Part shown: positions 33,167-42,780 of the stretch, in pieces
How the letters are laid out: every line of letters begins with the position of its first letter
Position numbering within the stretch: position 1 is the stretch's first letter
Assembly: GCA_963831605.1 (NCBI GenBank)
Contig: CAWHQR010000003.1
Coordinates: 496,001-560,000, forward strand
DNA length: 64,000 nt
Source of the DNA: DASUPK01 sp963831605
Lineage (GTDB): Bacteria > Actinomycetota > Thermoleophilia > Solirubrobacterales > 70-9
Direction of reading: 5' to 3'
Made by a program: the position numbers and the translations under genes
Notes under the pieces: generated by a model
Database searches by the model: none
What the model saw: the letters and a program-made list of their open reading frames with translations, nothing else
Told to the model about the DNA's origin: nothing

Positions 33167-33754
33167 GTGACGGCGCCCAAGCGAATCATCCTCGCGTCGA
33201 AGTCTCCCCAGCGGGAGTCCCTGCTCAAGTCGATGGGGCTGACCTTCACCGCGATTCCGTCCAACGTCGAAGAGACGAGCGAGGGCGAGCCGCGCGAGGT
33301 GGTGCTGGCCAACGCGCTCGCCAAGGGCCGGGCGGTGGCGGCTCGGCGGCGCGAGGGGACTCTCGTGATCGCCGGGGACACCGAGGTCGTGGTGGACGGG
33401 CGCGTGGTCGGGCAGCCCGCGTTCGAGGGCGAGGCGCGCTGGTGCCTCGAGACGCTCTCGGGCCGCTCCCACGAGGTCCTGGGTGCCCTCGCGCTGATCG
33501 GTCCGGACCGGGTCGACGGCGAGCCGGCCGTCCGGACGGGGGTCGAGTCCTGTCGCGTCACCTTCGACGAGCTCGGCCCCGAGCTGATCGATCGTTACCT
33601 GGCGAGCGGGGAGTGGCGAGGGCGCGCCGGCGGCTACGCCGTGCAGGGCCTGGGCTCGGCGCTGGTCGATCGGGTCGACGGCGACGTCTCCAACGTGATC
33701 GGCCTGCCGATCCGGTTGCTCCTGAAGCTCGCACCAGAACTCGCGTCCTCCTAG
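33167..33754 (+). CDS. maf: Maf family nucleotide pyrophosphatase
   Basis: A 195-residue protein with the Maf signatures ILASKSPQRESLL at the N-terminus, GDTEVVVDG in the middle and GYAVQGLGSALVDRVDGD near the end. Maf proteins hydrolyse dTTP, UTP or modified nucleotides. The gene starts with GTG 33167, 31 bp after ndk, and precedes the mreB cluster, a common neighbour in bacteria. Confidence 0.94.
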   Translation: MTAPKRIILASKSPQRESLLKSMGLTFTAIPSNVEETSEGEPREVVLANALAKGRAVAARRREGTLVIAGDTEVVVDGRVVGQPAFEGEARWCLETLSGRSHEVLGALALIGPDRVDGEPAVRTGVESCRVTFDELGPELIDRYLASGEWRGRAGGYAVQGLGSALVDRVDGDVSNVIGLPIRLLLKLAPELASS

Positions 33755-33834
33755 CGCCCCCATATTTCCGCGCATTTTGGGCTTTAAGGGCCAGCCGGTA
33801 GTCTGCGAACGATTGCTCATATTTCGTCCCACCG

Positions 33835-34875
<1,041 letters not shown>

Positions 34876-34899
34876 GCCGGGGCTGAAGGGGACGCGGCC

Positions 34900-36789
34900 A
34901 TGTACCTCCTGCAGCGTCCCGAGGACATCCCGCCCCGCCTGAGCGGCCGCCTGAACGTTCGTATCGCCGTCCTCACCGCCGTGCTCGTTGCGGTCATCGC
35001 CACCGTCCTGCTGAGGCTCTGGTCGCTTCAGGTGCTGGACGGCCCGCACTACCGGGCCCTTGCGCAGGACCACGGAGTGCTCGATGTGCGGGTCCATCCC
35101 CCGCGCGGCGAGATCCTCGACCGCAACGGGAGGGTGCTCGTCGACAACCGCACGGTGATGAGCCTGGAGATGCGCCCCTCCGACCTGCCCAGCGACCCCG
35201 GCGAGCGCAGCGCGGAGCTCCGACGCCTCGGCGGCCTCCTCGGCCTCTCCCAGGCCGCCATCCGACGGAAGGTCTCAGAGACGGCCCAGTACGCCGGTTA
35301 CCCGGTCGTCCTTCGCCAGGGCGTCGACCGGAGGCTTCTCTTCTATTTGCTCGAGAACCAGGATCGGTTCCCCGGCGTCCGGGTGGAGCGCACCTACATC
35401 CGCCAGTACAAGGACGGCTCGCTCGCCGCCCACGTGCTCGGGATCGTCGGCCAGGTGACCCCCCATCAGCTCACCCGGCCGGCCTACCGGAGCCTCAAGC
35501 CCGGCGACGTCATCGGCCAGGCGGGGGTCGAGTACACGTATGACAAGTACCTGCGCGGCACGGCCGGCAGCCAGCGCATCCAGGTCGATGCGCTCGGTCG
35601 GCCGCGCGGCCAGCTCGGCAGCAGCCCCGCGCGCGCCGGCGACAATCTGCGGCTGACCCTCGACTCGGGCCTTCAGGAGGTCGGCGAGGCCGGCCTGCGC
35701 GACAAGGGCCTGCCCGGCGCTTTCGTCGCGATGAACGTGCACACGGGCGCGATCCTGGCGATGGGGTCCTACCCGACCTACGACCCGTCCTTCTATACGC
35801 AGCCCCACACCAAGGCCCAATACGACGCCTTCGGGAGCCGGCCCGGTGACCCGCTGGTCGACCGAGCCGATCAGGGCGGTTATCCCACCGGCTCGGCGTT
35901 CAAGCCGATCACGGCGACCGCCGCGCTCGAGGACCACCTGATCTCGCCGAGCACGATCTTCGACGACACCGGGTCCCTCGACATCGGCGGGATCACGCTC
36001 CACAACGCGGGCGGCGCCGCCAACGGCCCGGTCGACATGAGCACCGCGCTCAAGGTCTCCTCCGACGTCTACTTCTACAACCTCGGCCTGCACGCACAGG
36101 CGAGCGGGAACGGCGGCCAGATCCAGGACTGGGCGTTCAGGTACGGCCTCGGTCGCAAGCCCGACGTCGACATCCCCGACGCGACGTCAGGCCTGATCCC
36201 GACGCCGGCCTGGCGGAACCGCGTCTTCCGCCACCACTCGAACCCCTACATCGACCGCCCCTGGACCCAGGGCGACAACGTCAACCTCGCGGTCGGGCAG
36301 GGCGACGTCGAGGTCACGCCGCTGCAGCTCGCCCGGGCCTACGCGGCTCTCGCCAACGGCGGCACGCTTGTCGCCCCGCATGTCGGAGGGCGCATCGTCG
36401 ACGTGCACGGCAGAACGGTGAAGGCGATCCGCCCGCCTCCGCAGCGTCATCTGAACATCTCGCCGGAGACCCGCAGCGTGATCCTCGGAGGCATGCACCG
36501 GGCCGCCGACGAGGCTGGCGGCACCTCCTATCCGGTGATGGGCAGCTTCCCGATTCCGGTCGCCGGCAAGACGGGCACCGCCCAGCGCGACGGCCAGCAG
36601 GATCAGTCCTGGTACGGGGTGATCGCGCCCTACAACCACCCGCAGATCGTCGTGACCGTGACCGTCGAGCGCGGAGGGTTCGGCGTGGAGTCGGCGGCGC
36701 CGATCGCGCGCGCCATCCTGGAGCGCTACTTCAACCAGCAGGCGGGCAGCGTGAACTCAGCCGCCGCCGCGGCCGCCGGGCCGGGCTGA
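34900..36789 (+). CDS. mrdA: Penicillin-binding protein 2 (elongasome transpeptidase), first copy
   Basis: A 629-residue class B PBP with an N-terminal membrane anchor (VLTAVLVAVIATVLLRLW), a dimerisation domain starting PPRGEILDRNGR, and a transpeptidase domain with the SxxK serine in PTGSAFKP, SSD in VSSDVYFYN and KTGTAQ. It cross-links peptidoglycan with a RodA partner. It overlaps rodA1 (TGATG at 36787). A second related copy lies at 39482. Confidence 0.93.
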   Translation: MYLLQRPEDIPPRLSGRLNVRIAVLTAVLVAVIATVLLRLWSLQVLDGPHYRALAQDHGVLDVRVHPPRGEILDRNGRVLVDNRTVMSLEMRPSDLPSDPGERSAELRRLGGLLGLSQAAIRRKVSETAQYAGYPVVLRQGVDRRLLFYLLENQDRFPGVRVERTYIRQYKDGSLAAHVLGIVGQVTPHQLTRPAYRSLKPGDVIGQAGVEYTYDKYLRGTAGSQRIQVDALGRPRGQLGSSPARAGDNLRLTLDSGLQEVGEAGLRDKGLPGAFVAMNVHTGAILAMGSYPTYDPSFYTQPHTKAQYDAFGSRPGDPLVDRADQGGYPTGSAFKPITATAALEDHLISPSTIFDDTGSLDIGGITLHNAGGAANGPVDMSTALKVSSDVYFYNLGLHAQASGNGGQIQDWAFRYGLGRKPDVDIPDATSGLIPTPAWRNRVFRHHSNPYIDRPWTQGDNVNLAVGQGDVEVTPLQLARAYAALANGGTLVAPHVGGRIVDVHGRTVKAIRPPPQRHLNISPETRSVILGGMHRAADEAGGTSYPVMGSFPIPVAGKTGTAQRDGQQDQSWYGVIAPYNHPQIVVTVTVERGGFGVESAAPIARAILERYFNQQAGSVNSAAAAAAGPG

Positions 36790-37955
36790 TGGAAGCCGCC
36801 AAGCCATCTCTCACCATCGCCCCACGCCGCTCGCGGGTTGCCGCATGGCTCAGCCTGCGCAGGATGGACGGCGTGCTGGCGGGCGCCGCCGTCGGGCTGA
36901 TCGCCTTCAGCGTCTTCACCCTGGCCTCCTCCACCCGCAATGAGATCGCGGGCCGCCCGTTCTTCTTCGTCGAGCGGCAGGGGCTGTACGCCGTGCTGGG
37001 GATCGCGCTGATGGTCGTCGTCGCCCGGATCGACTACACCCGCCTCCGCGACCTGCGGGTGACGATCTACGCGGCGATGGTCGGCTCGATCGCGTTGGTC
37101 CTGCTGGTGGGAACTGCGGTGCGGGGCTCAAACCGCTGGATCGATCTGCCCTTCTTCCAGTTCGAGCCGTCCGAGCTCGCCAAGGTTCTGCTCTGCGTCT
37201 CGCTCGCGGCCTTCGTCTACGAGCGCGTGCGGCGGCCGTTCGGCTTGCGTCAGACCCTCGTCATGCTGGCCCTCGGGCTGGCGCCGGCCGGGCTGGTCTT
37301 CCTGCAGCCCGATCTGGGAACCGGGATCGTGCTGGTGGCGATCGCGCTGACGATCCTGTTCGTCGCCTGCATCCCCTGGCAGCACTTCGCCGCGATCGGC
37401 GCGGCCGTCGTGTTGATCGGGGCAGGGGCCTACGCGGCCGGGTCCGCAACGGGCGTCCACCTCCTTCACGGCTACCAGCAGGACCGGCTCACCGCCTTCC
37501 TGCACCCAAGCGACAATCCGAGCGACGCCAGCTACCAGGTGAACCAGGCCATCATCGCCGTCGGCTCAGGGGAGGAGGTGGGGCGCGGGAACGACGCCAC
37601 CCAGACCGAGCTGCTCTTCCTGCCCGAGCGCCACACGGACTTCATCTACGCCGTGATCGGCGAGCGCTTCGGGTTCCTCGGCGCCGGCTTCGTCGTCCTG
37701 CTCTACGCGGTCCTGTTCTGGCGCGCGATCCGGGTGATGCGGATCTCGCGGAGCTTCTACGGGACGATGATCGCTGCCGGGGTGGTGGCGATGCTCGCGT
37801 TCCAGGTGGTCGTCAACATCGGGATGAACCTCGGGCTGATGCCCGTCACGGGGATCACGCTGCCCCTGATGAGCTATGGCGGCTCCTCCGTGCTGGGCAC
37901 GTTTCTCGCGCTCGGCGTCCTGCAGGCGATCCACGCCGATGCACGAGATACGTAG
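36789..37955 (+). CDS. rodA: RodA-type SEDS peptidoglycan glycosyltransferase, first copy
   Basis: A 388-residue polytopic protein of the RodA/FtsW/SpoVE family. The LQPDLGTGIVL motif and LLFLPERHTDFIYAVIGERFG motif are the SEDS signatures; the C-terminal MSYGGSSVLGTFLALG is also characteristic. It polymerises lipid II with its cognate PBP2. The start ATG overlaps the mrdA stop, so the two are made together. Confidence 0.93.
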   Translation: MEAAKPSLTIAPRRSRVAAWLSLRRMDGVLAGAAVGLIAFSVFTLASSTRNEIAGRPFFFVERQGLYAVLGIALMVVVARIDYTRLRDLRVTIYAAMVGSIALVLLVGTAVRGSNRWIDLPFFQFEPSELAKVLLCVSLAAFVYERVRRPFGLRQTLVMLALGLAPAGLVFLQPDLGTGIVLVAIALTILFVACIPWQHFAAIGAAVVLIGAGAYAAGSATGVHLLHGYQQDRLTAFLHPSDNPSDASYQVNQAIIAVGSGEEVGRGNDATQTELLFLPERHTDFIYAVIGERFGFLGAGFVVLLYAVLFWRAIRVMRISRSFYGTMIAAGVVAMLAFQVVVNIGMNLGLMPVTGITLPLMSYGGSSVLGTFLALGVLQAIHADARDT

Positions 37956-38009
37956 GTAGGGGGAACTCTTTCAGTGTCGTTGAAGCAAGGCGCTACAAAT
38001 GCGTGGGGC

Positions 38010-38033
38010 GCAGGCACCCGGTCCGGGGCCTGC
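38010..38033 (+). other. GC hairpin between rodA1 and mreC
   Basis: GCAGGC-A-CCC (38010-38019) pairs with GGG-GCCTGC (38025-38033, sharing one G) around a five-base loop. No T-run follows. It could be a weak terminator or mRNA-stability structure dividing the mreB-mrdA-rodA unit from mreC-mreD. Confidence 0.45.
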
Positions 38034-38060
38034 CTAAATGAACTTGAGAGCTAGGAATTC

Positions 38061-38927
38061 ATGTACCGCAAGCAGGTGCGCCGTCGACGGGCGGTGCTGT
38101 TGCTGCTCGTCGCCGCCTCACTGACACTGCTCAGCCTTTACTACCGCGAGGGCAACGCGGGGCCGCTGCATGGGGCGGAGAACGTCGTCTCGACCATCTT
38201 CTCGCCGGTCTCGAGCGTGACCAACCGGGCTCTCAAGCCCGTGCGCGACCTGGTCAACTGGTTCCACGAGACCTTCGACGCACGCGGCGACAAGGCTCAG
38301 CTCGAGAACCAGGTGGCGAGCCTGCGCGATCAGCTGGCCCGCCAGCAGACCCAGCAGGCCGAGGCGAAGGAGCTGACCGCTCTCAACGAGCTGACCAGCG
38401 GGGGGATCGTTCCCGACGGGACGACGCCAGTGACCGCCCGGGTCGTCGCCCGCTCGCCCACTGTCTGGTACTCGACCGTGACGATCGACCACGGCTCGAG
38501 CGACGGCATCCGGATTGACGATCCGGTGGTTGCCGCTCAGGGACTCGCCGGCAAGGTCACCCAGACGACCCCGAACACGGCGGAGGTGACGCTGATCACC
38601 GACGCCAACAGTGCCGTCACGGCGCGCGTCCAGCCGAGCGGCGCGACCGGGGTGGTCGAGCCCAACGTCGGCAATCCAAACGATCTCCAACTCGACTTCC
38701 TGGAGCGCGGCTCCCATATCGCCCAGGGGCAGATGGTGGTCACCGCGGGCTTCTCGACTGGCAACCTCGGCTCGATCTTCCCCCCGGGAATTCCGATCGG
38801 CCACATCACGCAGTCGACTGTCGAGGAGCAGCAGGCCTACCAGCGTGTTCATCTCGCGCCGTTCGCCGACCTTCGCGACATGGACTTCGTCAAGGTTCTG
38901 ACCACGCACAGCGGAGGCTCCAAGTGA
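38061..38927 (+). CDS. mreC: Rod shape-determining protein MreC
   Basis: A 288-residue protein with one N-terminal membrane helix (LLLLVAASLTLLSLYY), a coiled coil (residues 75-115), and two beta-rich domains with VARSPTVWYSTVTIDHGSSDGI and PPGIPIGHI, all typical of MreC. It organises the elongasome on the outer face of the membrane. Its stop overlaps the mreD start (GTGA). Confidence 0.95.
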   Translation: MYRKQVRRRRAVLLLLVAASLTLLSLYYREGNAGPLHGAENVVSTIFSPVSSVTNRALKPVRDLVNWFHETFDARGDKAQLENQVASLRDQLARQQTQQAEAKELTALNELTSGGIVPDGTTPVTARVVARSPTVWYSTVTIDHGSSDGIRIDDPVVAAQGLAGKVTQTTPNTAEVTLITDANSAVTARVQPSGATGVVEPNVGNPNDLQLDFLERGSHIAQGQMVVTAGFSTGNLGSIFPPGIPIGHITQSTVEEQQAYQRVHLAPFADLRDMDFVKVLTTHSGGSK

Positions 38928-39478
38928 TCCTGACCCCCGGGATCATCGCCCGGCTCGTCGTGCTCTGCGCCTTCATCGCGATCGCCCAGGTCGTCTGCTT
39001 CTCGAAGATGGACGTCTTCGGCTCGAGCCCGGACGTGGCGCTGCTGGTGGTGTTCTCGATCGGTGTCCTCGGCGGCAGCCTCACCGGCGCCGTGGTCGGC
39101 TTCTCGATGGGCCTGCTGATCGACTGCCTGTTGCTCCAGACACTCGGCGGGTTCGCCCTGACGCTGCTTTCCGTCGGCTACGTGGCCGGCCGCTACCGCG
39201 AGACGGTGGGCCGCCCGACCCGCGGAGCCGTGGCGCTGCTCGGTGGGGGGCTCACCCTGCTGGGCGCCCTGGTGATCGCCGCGATCCAGATCGGTACCGG
39301 CATCGACGCCAACGTGAGCGCGCTTGTTCTGCGTGATGCGGTGATCAAGAGCCTGATCGGGGCACTTCTCGCGATTCCCGTCCTACTTCTCGTCAGACTG
39401 GTGGTGCGCTCCGCGCTCGTCGACGAGCGAAAGGCGGCGAGGCGCACGACCGGGCCGCGCGCGCTGGAGACGCCGTAA
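38924..39478 (+). CDS. mreD: Rod shape-determining protein MreD
   Basis: A 184-residue integral membrane protein with five or six helices. The N-terminal region contains SSPDVALLVVFSIGVLGGS and GFSMGLLIDCLLLQ, matching MreD. It starts at GTG 38924 and overlaps mreC. It is followed 3 bp later by the second mrdA. Confidence 0.9.
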   Translation: MILTPGIIARLVVLCAFIAIAQVVCFSKMDVFGSSPDVALLVVFSIGVLGGSLTGAVVGFSMGLLIDCLLLQTLGGFALTLLSVGYVAGRYRETVGRPTRGAVALLGGGLTLLGALVIAAIQIGTGIDANVSALVLRDAVIKSLIGALLAIPVLLLVRLVVRSALVDERKAARRTTGPRALETP

Positions 39479-39481
39479 GCC

Positions 39482-41377
39482 GTGATGTACCGACGCACAC
39501 CTGAATCGGAGCCCGAGCGCCGCACGTCGCCGCTCGCGCTGCGCGTCTCCATCCTGGGCGGTCTCGCCGTCGCGATCTTCGCCGTGCTGTTTCTGCGCCT
39601 CTGGTACGTCCAGATCCTCTCCGGCGACAAGTACCGGACGCAGGCAAACGACAACCGAATCCGCGAGGTCCGCGTCCAGGCGCCGCGCGGCGACATCCTC
39701 GATCGCAACGGCAAGGTGATGGTCGCGAACCGGACCGAGCTCGCCGTTGAGGTGACCCTCCAGGACCTCCCCGATCCCGGGCCGGCGCGCTCGCGTGAGA
39801 TGCACCAGCTCGCGATGGTCACCGGCATGACGCCGGTCGAGCTCCACAAGGCGCTCCAGAATCCCGTGCCCACCGCGCCGGGCGGCCCCGTGGTCGTCAA
39901 GAAGGGCCTCGCGGTCAACAAGGTCTACTACCTGCGGGAGAACCAGTCGAGCTTTCCCGGAGTCAGCGTCCAGCGGGTCTTCGCGCGCGAGTACAAGGAC
40001 GGCGACGTCGGCGCGCACCTGTTCGGCAACGTCGGCGAGGTGACGGCCCAGCAGCTCAAGGAGCCGCGCTACGCGGGCCTCTCCCAGGGGGACACGGTCG
40101 GCCAGTCGGGCATCGAGTACGAGTACGACCGGTTCCTGCGCGGGAAACCGGGAACCGACCGCACGCAGGTCGACGCGCTCGGGCGCCCGACCGCGCAGTT
40201 GAGCGGCAGGCCCGCTCAGGCCGGCAACGACGTCAGGCTGACGATCGACCAGGGCCTGCAGAGCTACGGCGAGGGCGCGCTGGACTCATTCGGTCTTCCC
40301 GGGGCCTTCGTCGCGATGAACGTGCACAGTGGGGACGTCCTGGCCATGGGGTCGTCCCCGACCTTCGACCCGTCGATCTTCACCCACCCGATCACCCAGA
40401 GCCAGTACCACGCGCTGACCTCGAGGAAGACCGATGCACCTCTCGCGAACCGGGCGATTCAGGGCCTCTATCCCACGGGCTCCGCCTTCAAGCCGATCAC
40501 CGCGACGGCAGCGCTGCAGAACCACCTGATCGCCCCGAACACGATCTTCAACGACACGGGCTCGCTCAGGATCGACAACAACCAGGTTCTGCACAACGCC
40601 GGACATGCGATCAATGGGCCGGTCGACATGAGCGATGCGCTCAAGGTCTCCTCGGACATCTACTTCTACAACCTGGGCATGAAGGCCAAGGCCTCCAAGG
40701 GCGGCGGCATGATTCAGGACTGGGCGCGCAACTACGGCCTGGGGGAGAAGACGGGAATAGACCTGCCGGCCGAGGTCGATGGGCTGGTCCCGAACCCGGC
40801 CTGGCGCAACCGCCTCTACCACGAGCACCTCACCGACCGCCCCTGGACGGTCGGCGACAACATCAACCTCGCCGTCGGCCAGGGGGACCTGGAGGCCGAC
40901 CCGCTGCAGATGGCGGTCGCCTACGCGGCGCTCGGCAACGGCGGGACGGTGGTGACGCCGCATCTCGGCAACGACATCGAGAGCGGCACCGGCCGGGTGA
41001 TCGAGGAGATCCGCCCAGGGGCGCGGCGCCACCTGGACATCTCGCCGACGACCAGGGACACGATCATGAGCGGGCTGACCCGCGCCGCCATGGAGCCGGG
41101 CGGAACCTCCTATCCGGTCTTCGGGCATTTCCCCTTCGAGGTCGCGGGCAAGACCGGTACGGCACAGCGCCCGAACCAGCCCGACCAGTCCTGGTACATC
41201 GTCCTGGCGCCCGCCAAGAACCCGCAGGTCGTGGTGGCGGTCACCCTCGAACGGGGAGGGTTCGGCGCCGACACGGCCGCCCCGGTCGCCGCGCGCATCC
41301 TCGAGCACTACTTCCATCTGCCGATCACCCCGACCGCCAGCTCGAGCACGGGCGGCCAGGGTGGTACGCACGAGTGA
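39482..41377 (+). CDS. mrdA: Penicillin-binding protein 2 (elongasome transpeptidase), second copy
   Basis: A 631-residue class B PBP very similar to the copy at 34900: membrane anchor, APRGDILDRNGK, SxxK in PTGSAFKP, SSD in VSSDIYFYN and KTGTAQRP. It keeps all catalytic motifs, so both copies should be active. It follows mreD directly, the common bacterial order mreC-mreD-mrdA-rodA, so this is probably the ancestral copy and the one beside mreB the duplicate, though the reverse is possible. Confidence 0.93.
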   Translation: MMYRRTPESEPERRTSPLALRVSILGGLAVAIFAVLFLRLWYVQILSGDKYRTQANDNRIREVRVQAPRGDILDRNGKVMVANRTELAVEVTLQDLPDPGPARSREMHQLAMVTGMTPVELHKALQNPVPTAPGGPVVVKKGLAVNKVYYLRENQSSFPGVSVQRVFAREYKDGDVGAHLFGNVGEVTAQQLKEPRYAGLSQGDTVGQSGIEYEYDRFLRGKPGTDRTQVDALGRPTAQLSGRPAQAGNDVRLTIDQGLQSYGEGALDSFGLPGAFVAMNVHSGDVLAMGSSPTFDPSIFTHPITQSQYHALTSRKTDAPLANRAIQGLYPTGSAFKPITATAALQNHLIAPNTIFNDTGSLRIDNNQVLHNAGHAINGPVDMSDALKVSSDIYFYNLGMKAKASKGGGMIQDWARNYGLGEKTGIDLPAEVDGLVPNPAWRNRLYHEHLTDRPWTVGDNINLAVGQGDLEADPLQMAVAYAALGNGGTVVTPHLGNDIESGTGRVIEEIRPGARRHLDISPTTRDTIMSGLTRAAMEPGGTSYPVFGHFPFEVAGKTGTAQRPNQPDQSWYIVLAPAKNPQVVVAVTLERGGFGADTAAPVAARILEHYFHLPITPTASSSTGGQGGTHE

Positions 41378-41424
41378 TGCCGGCACGATCCCACGTGACC
41401 TCTACCCTCCATGTGATGGCAGGA

Positions 41425-41480
41425 CGGCTTCGCCATCACACGGGTTGCTCCTCGGCTGTGCCTCGGAGCACCCTCGCATA
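41425..41480 (-). repeat. Structured intergenic repeat type II, copy F (minus strand)
   Basis: On the minus strand TGCGAGGGTGCTC is followed by a spacer and GAGCAACCCG, forming a stem GGGTGCTC/GAGCAACCC with one bulged A, then the shared box TGATGGCGAAGCCG (41425-41438). It separates mrdA2 from rodA2 and lies immediately before the rodA2 start, on the opposite strand. Confidence 0.8.
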
Positions 41481-42683
41481 ATGGAAGCAGCACCCCTGAC
41501 GCTCAGTCCAACCCGCGCCCGCCTCGGCGAGCGCCTCGGCATCGCCCACTTCGACGGTGTCCTGTTCGGCGCTGCCGCAGCGCTGATCGCGTTCAGTTGC
41601 TTTACGCTCGCGGTTGCGACGCCCAACGATGTGCCCGGCCAGCCGCTCTTCTTCGCCATGCGGCAGGCGATCTACGCACTGATCGGCATCGCCCTCATGT
41701 TCGCCGTAGCCAAGATCGACTACTCGCGCTTCCGCGAGATCCGCGTAGGCATCTATTCGCTGATGATCGGCTCGATCTGCCTCGTCCTGCTGTTCGGGGC
41801 CGCGGCGCGCGGCTCCCGCCGCTGGATCGAGCTTCCCTACTTCCGGTTTCAGCCCTCCGAGCTGGCCAAGCTGCTGCTCATCGTCTCCCTTGCGGCGTTC
41901 GTGATCGAGCGCACCCGCCGCGGCACCCCCGCGCGCCAGACCATCCGCATCCTGGCGCTGGGCCTCGCCCCGGCCGGACTCGTCTTCCTGCAACCCGACC
42001 TCGGCACGGGAATCGTGCTCGTGGCCATCACACTCACCATTCTTTTCCTCGCCGGGATTCCGTGGTCGCATTTCGCGATCATCGGTGGCGTTGCGGCATT
42101 CGCCGTGAGCTTCGTCCTCGTCATCGCCCCGGCCACCGGCCTGCCAAGCCCGCTACACGGCTATCAGCAGGACCGGTTGACTGCATTTCTGCATCCCAGC
42201 AACGACCCAAGCGACGCGAGCTATCAGGTCAACCAGAGCGTGACTGCCATCGGGTCCGGCGAGAAGACCGGACGCGGAGACAGCTCGACTCAGACCAAGC
42301 TCCTGTTCCTTCCCGAGCGGCATACGGACTTCGTGTTCGCCGTGATCGGGGAGCGCTTCGGTTTCCTGGGAGCTGCATTCGTACTGTCCCTATACGCCCT
42401 GCTCATCTGGAGAATGCTGCGCATTCCGACGCTCTCCAAGAACTTGTATGGGACCCTGATCGCCGGCGGCATCGCCGCCATGCTCATGTTCCAGATTCTG
42501 GTCAACGTGGGCATGACCCTCGGCGTCATGCCGGTAACCGGCATCACCCTGCCCCTCATGTCTTACGGGGGATCCTCGGTGATCGCCACCTTCCTGGCGA
42601 TCGGGCTCCTACAGAGCATCCACGCACAAGCGCGGCTCAGCTCCGGCGCACGTAGCAGGGCGCCTATCCCACTGTTGCGCTGA
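41481..42683 (+). CDS. rodA: RodA-type SEDS peptidoglycan glycosyltransferase, second copy
   Basis: A 400-residue SEDS protein with LQPDLGTGIVL, LLFLPERHTDFVFAVIGERFG and MSYGGSSVIATFLAIG, clearly related to rodA1. Its DNA is somewhat less GC-rich at third positions than rodA1 (for example more A/T-ending codons), which suggests a different history or relaxed bias. ATG 41481 follows repeat F directly; unlike rodA1 it does not overlap its mrdA partner. Confidence 0.92.
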   Translation: MEAAPLTLSPTRARLGERLGIAHFDGVLFGAAAALIAFSCFTLAVATPNDVPGQPLFFAMRQAIYALIGIALMFAVAKIDYSRFREIRVGIYSLMIGSICLVLLFGAAARGSRRWIELPYFRFQPSELAKLLLIVSLAAFVIERTRRGTPARQTIRILALGLAPAGLVFLQPDLGTGIVLVAITLTILFLAGIPWSHFAIIGGVAAFAVSFVLVIAPATGLPSPLHGYQQDRLTAFLHPSNDPSDASYQVNQSVTAIGSGEKTGRGDSSTQTKLLFLPERHTDFVFAVIGERFGFLGAAFVLSLYALLIWRMLRIPTLSKNLYGTLIAGGIAAMLMFQILVNVGMTLGVMPVTGITLPLMSYGGSSVIATFLAIGLLQSIHAQARLSSGARSRAPIPLLR

Positions 42684-42780
42684 GCCACCGAGAGCACACC
42701 CACATCAACACCCCTGTACCCGGATCCGCCGACGGCGGTCCGTCGTACCTGTGTGCTCTGCTCGCGCAGAAAGGAACAAA

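Noticed and set aside
41361..41480. A 40-residue N-terminal extension of rodA2 starting inside mrdA2
   Set aside because: It is translated repeat F; the RodA-like sequence begins at ATG 41481.
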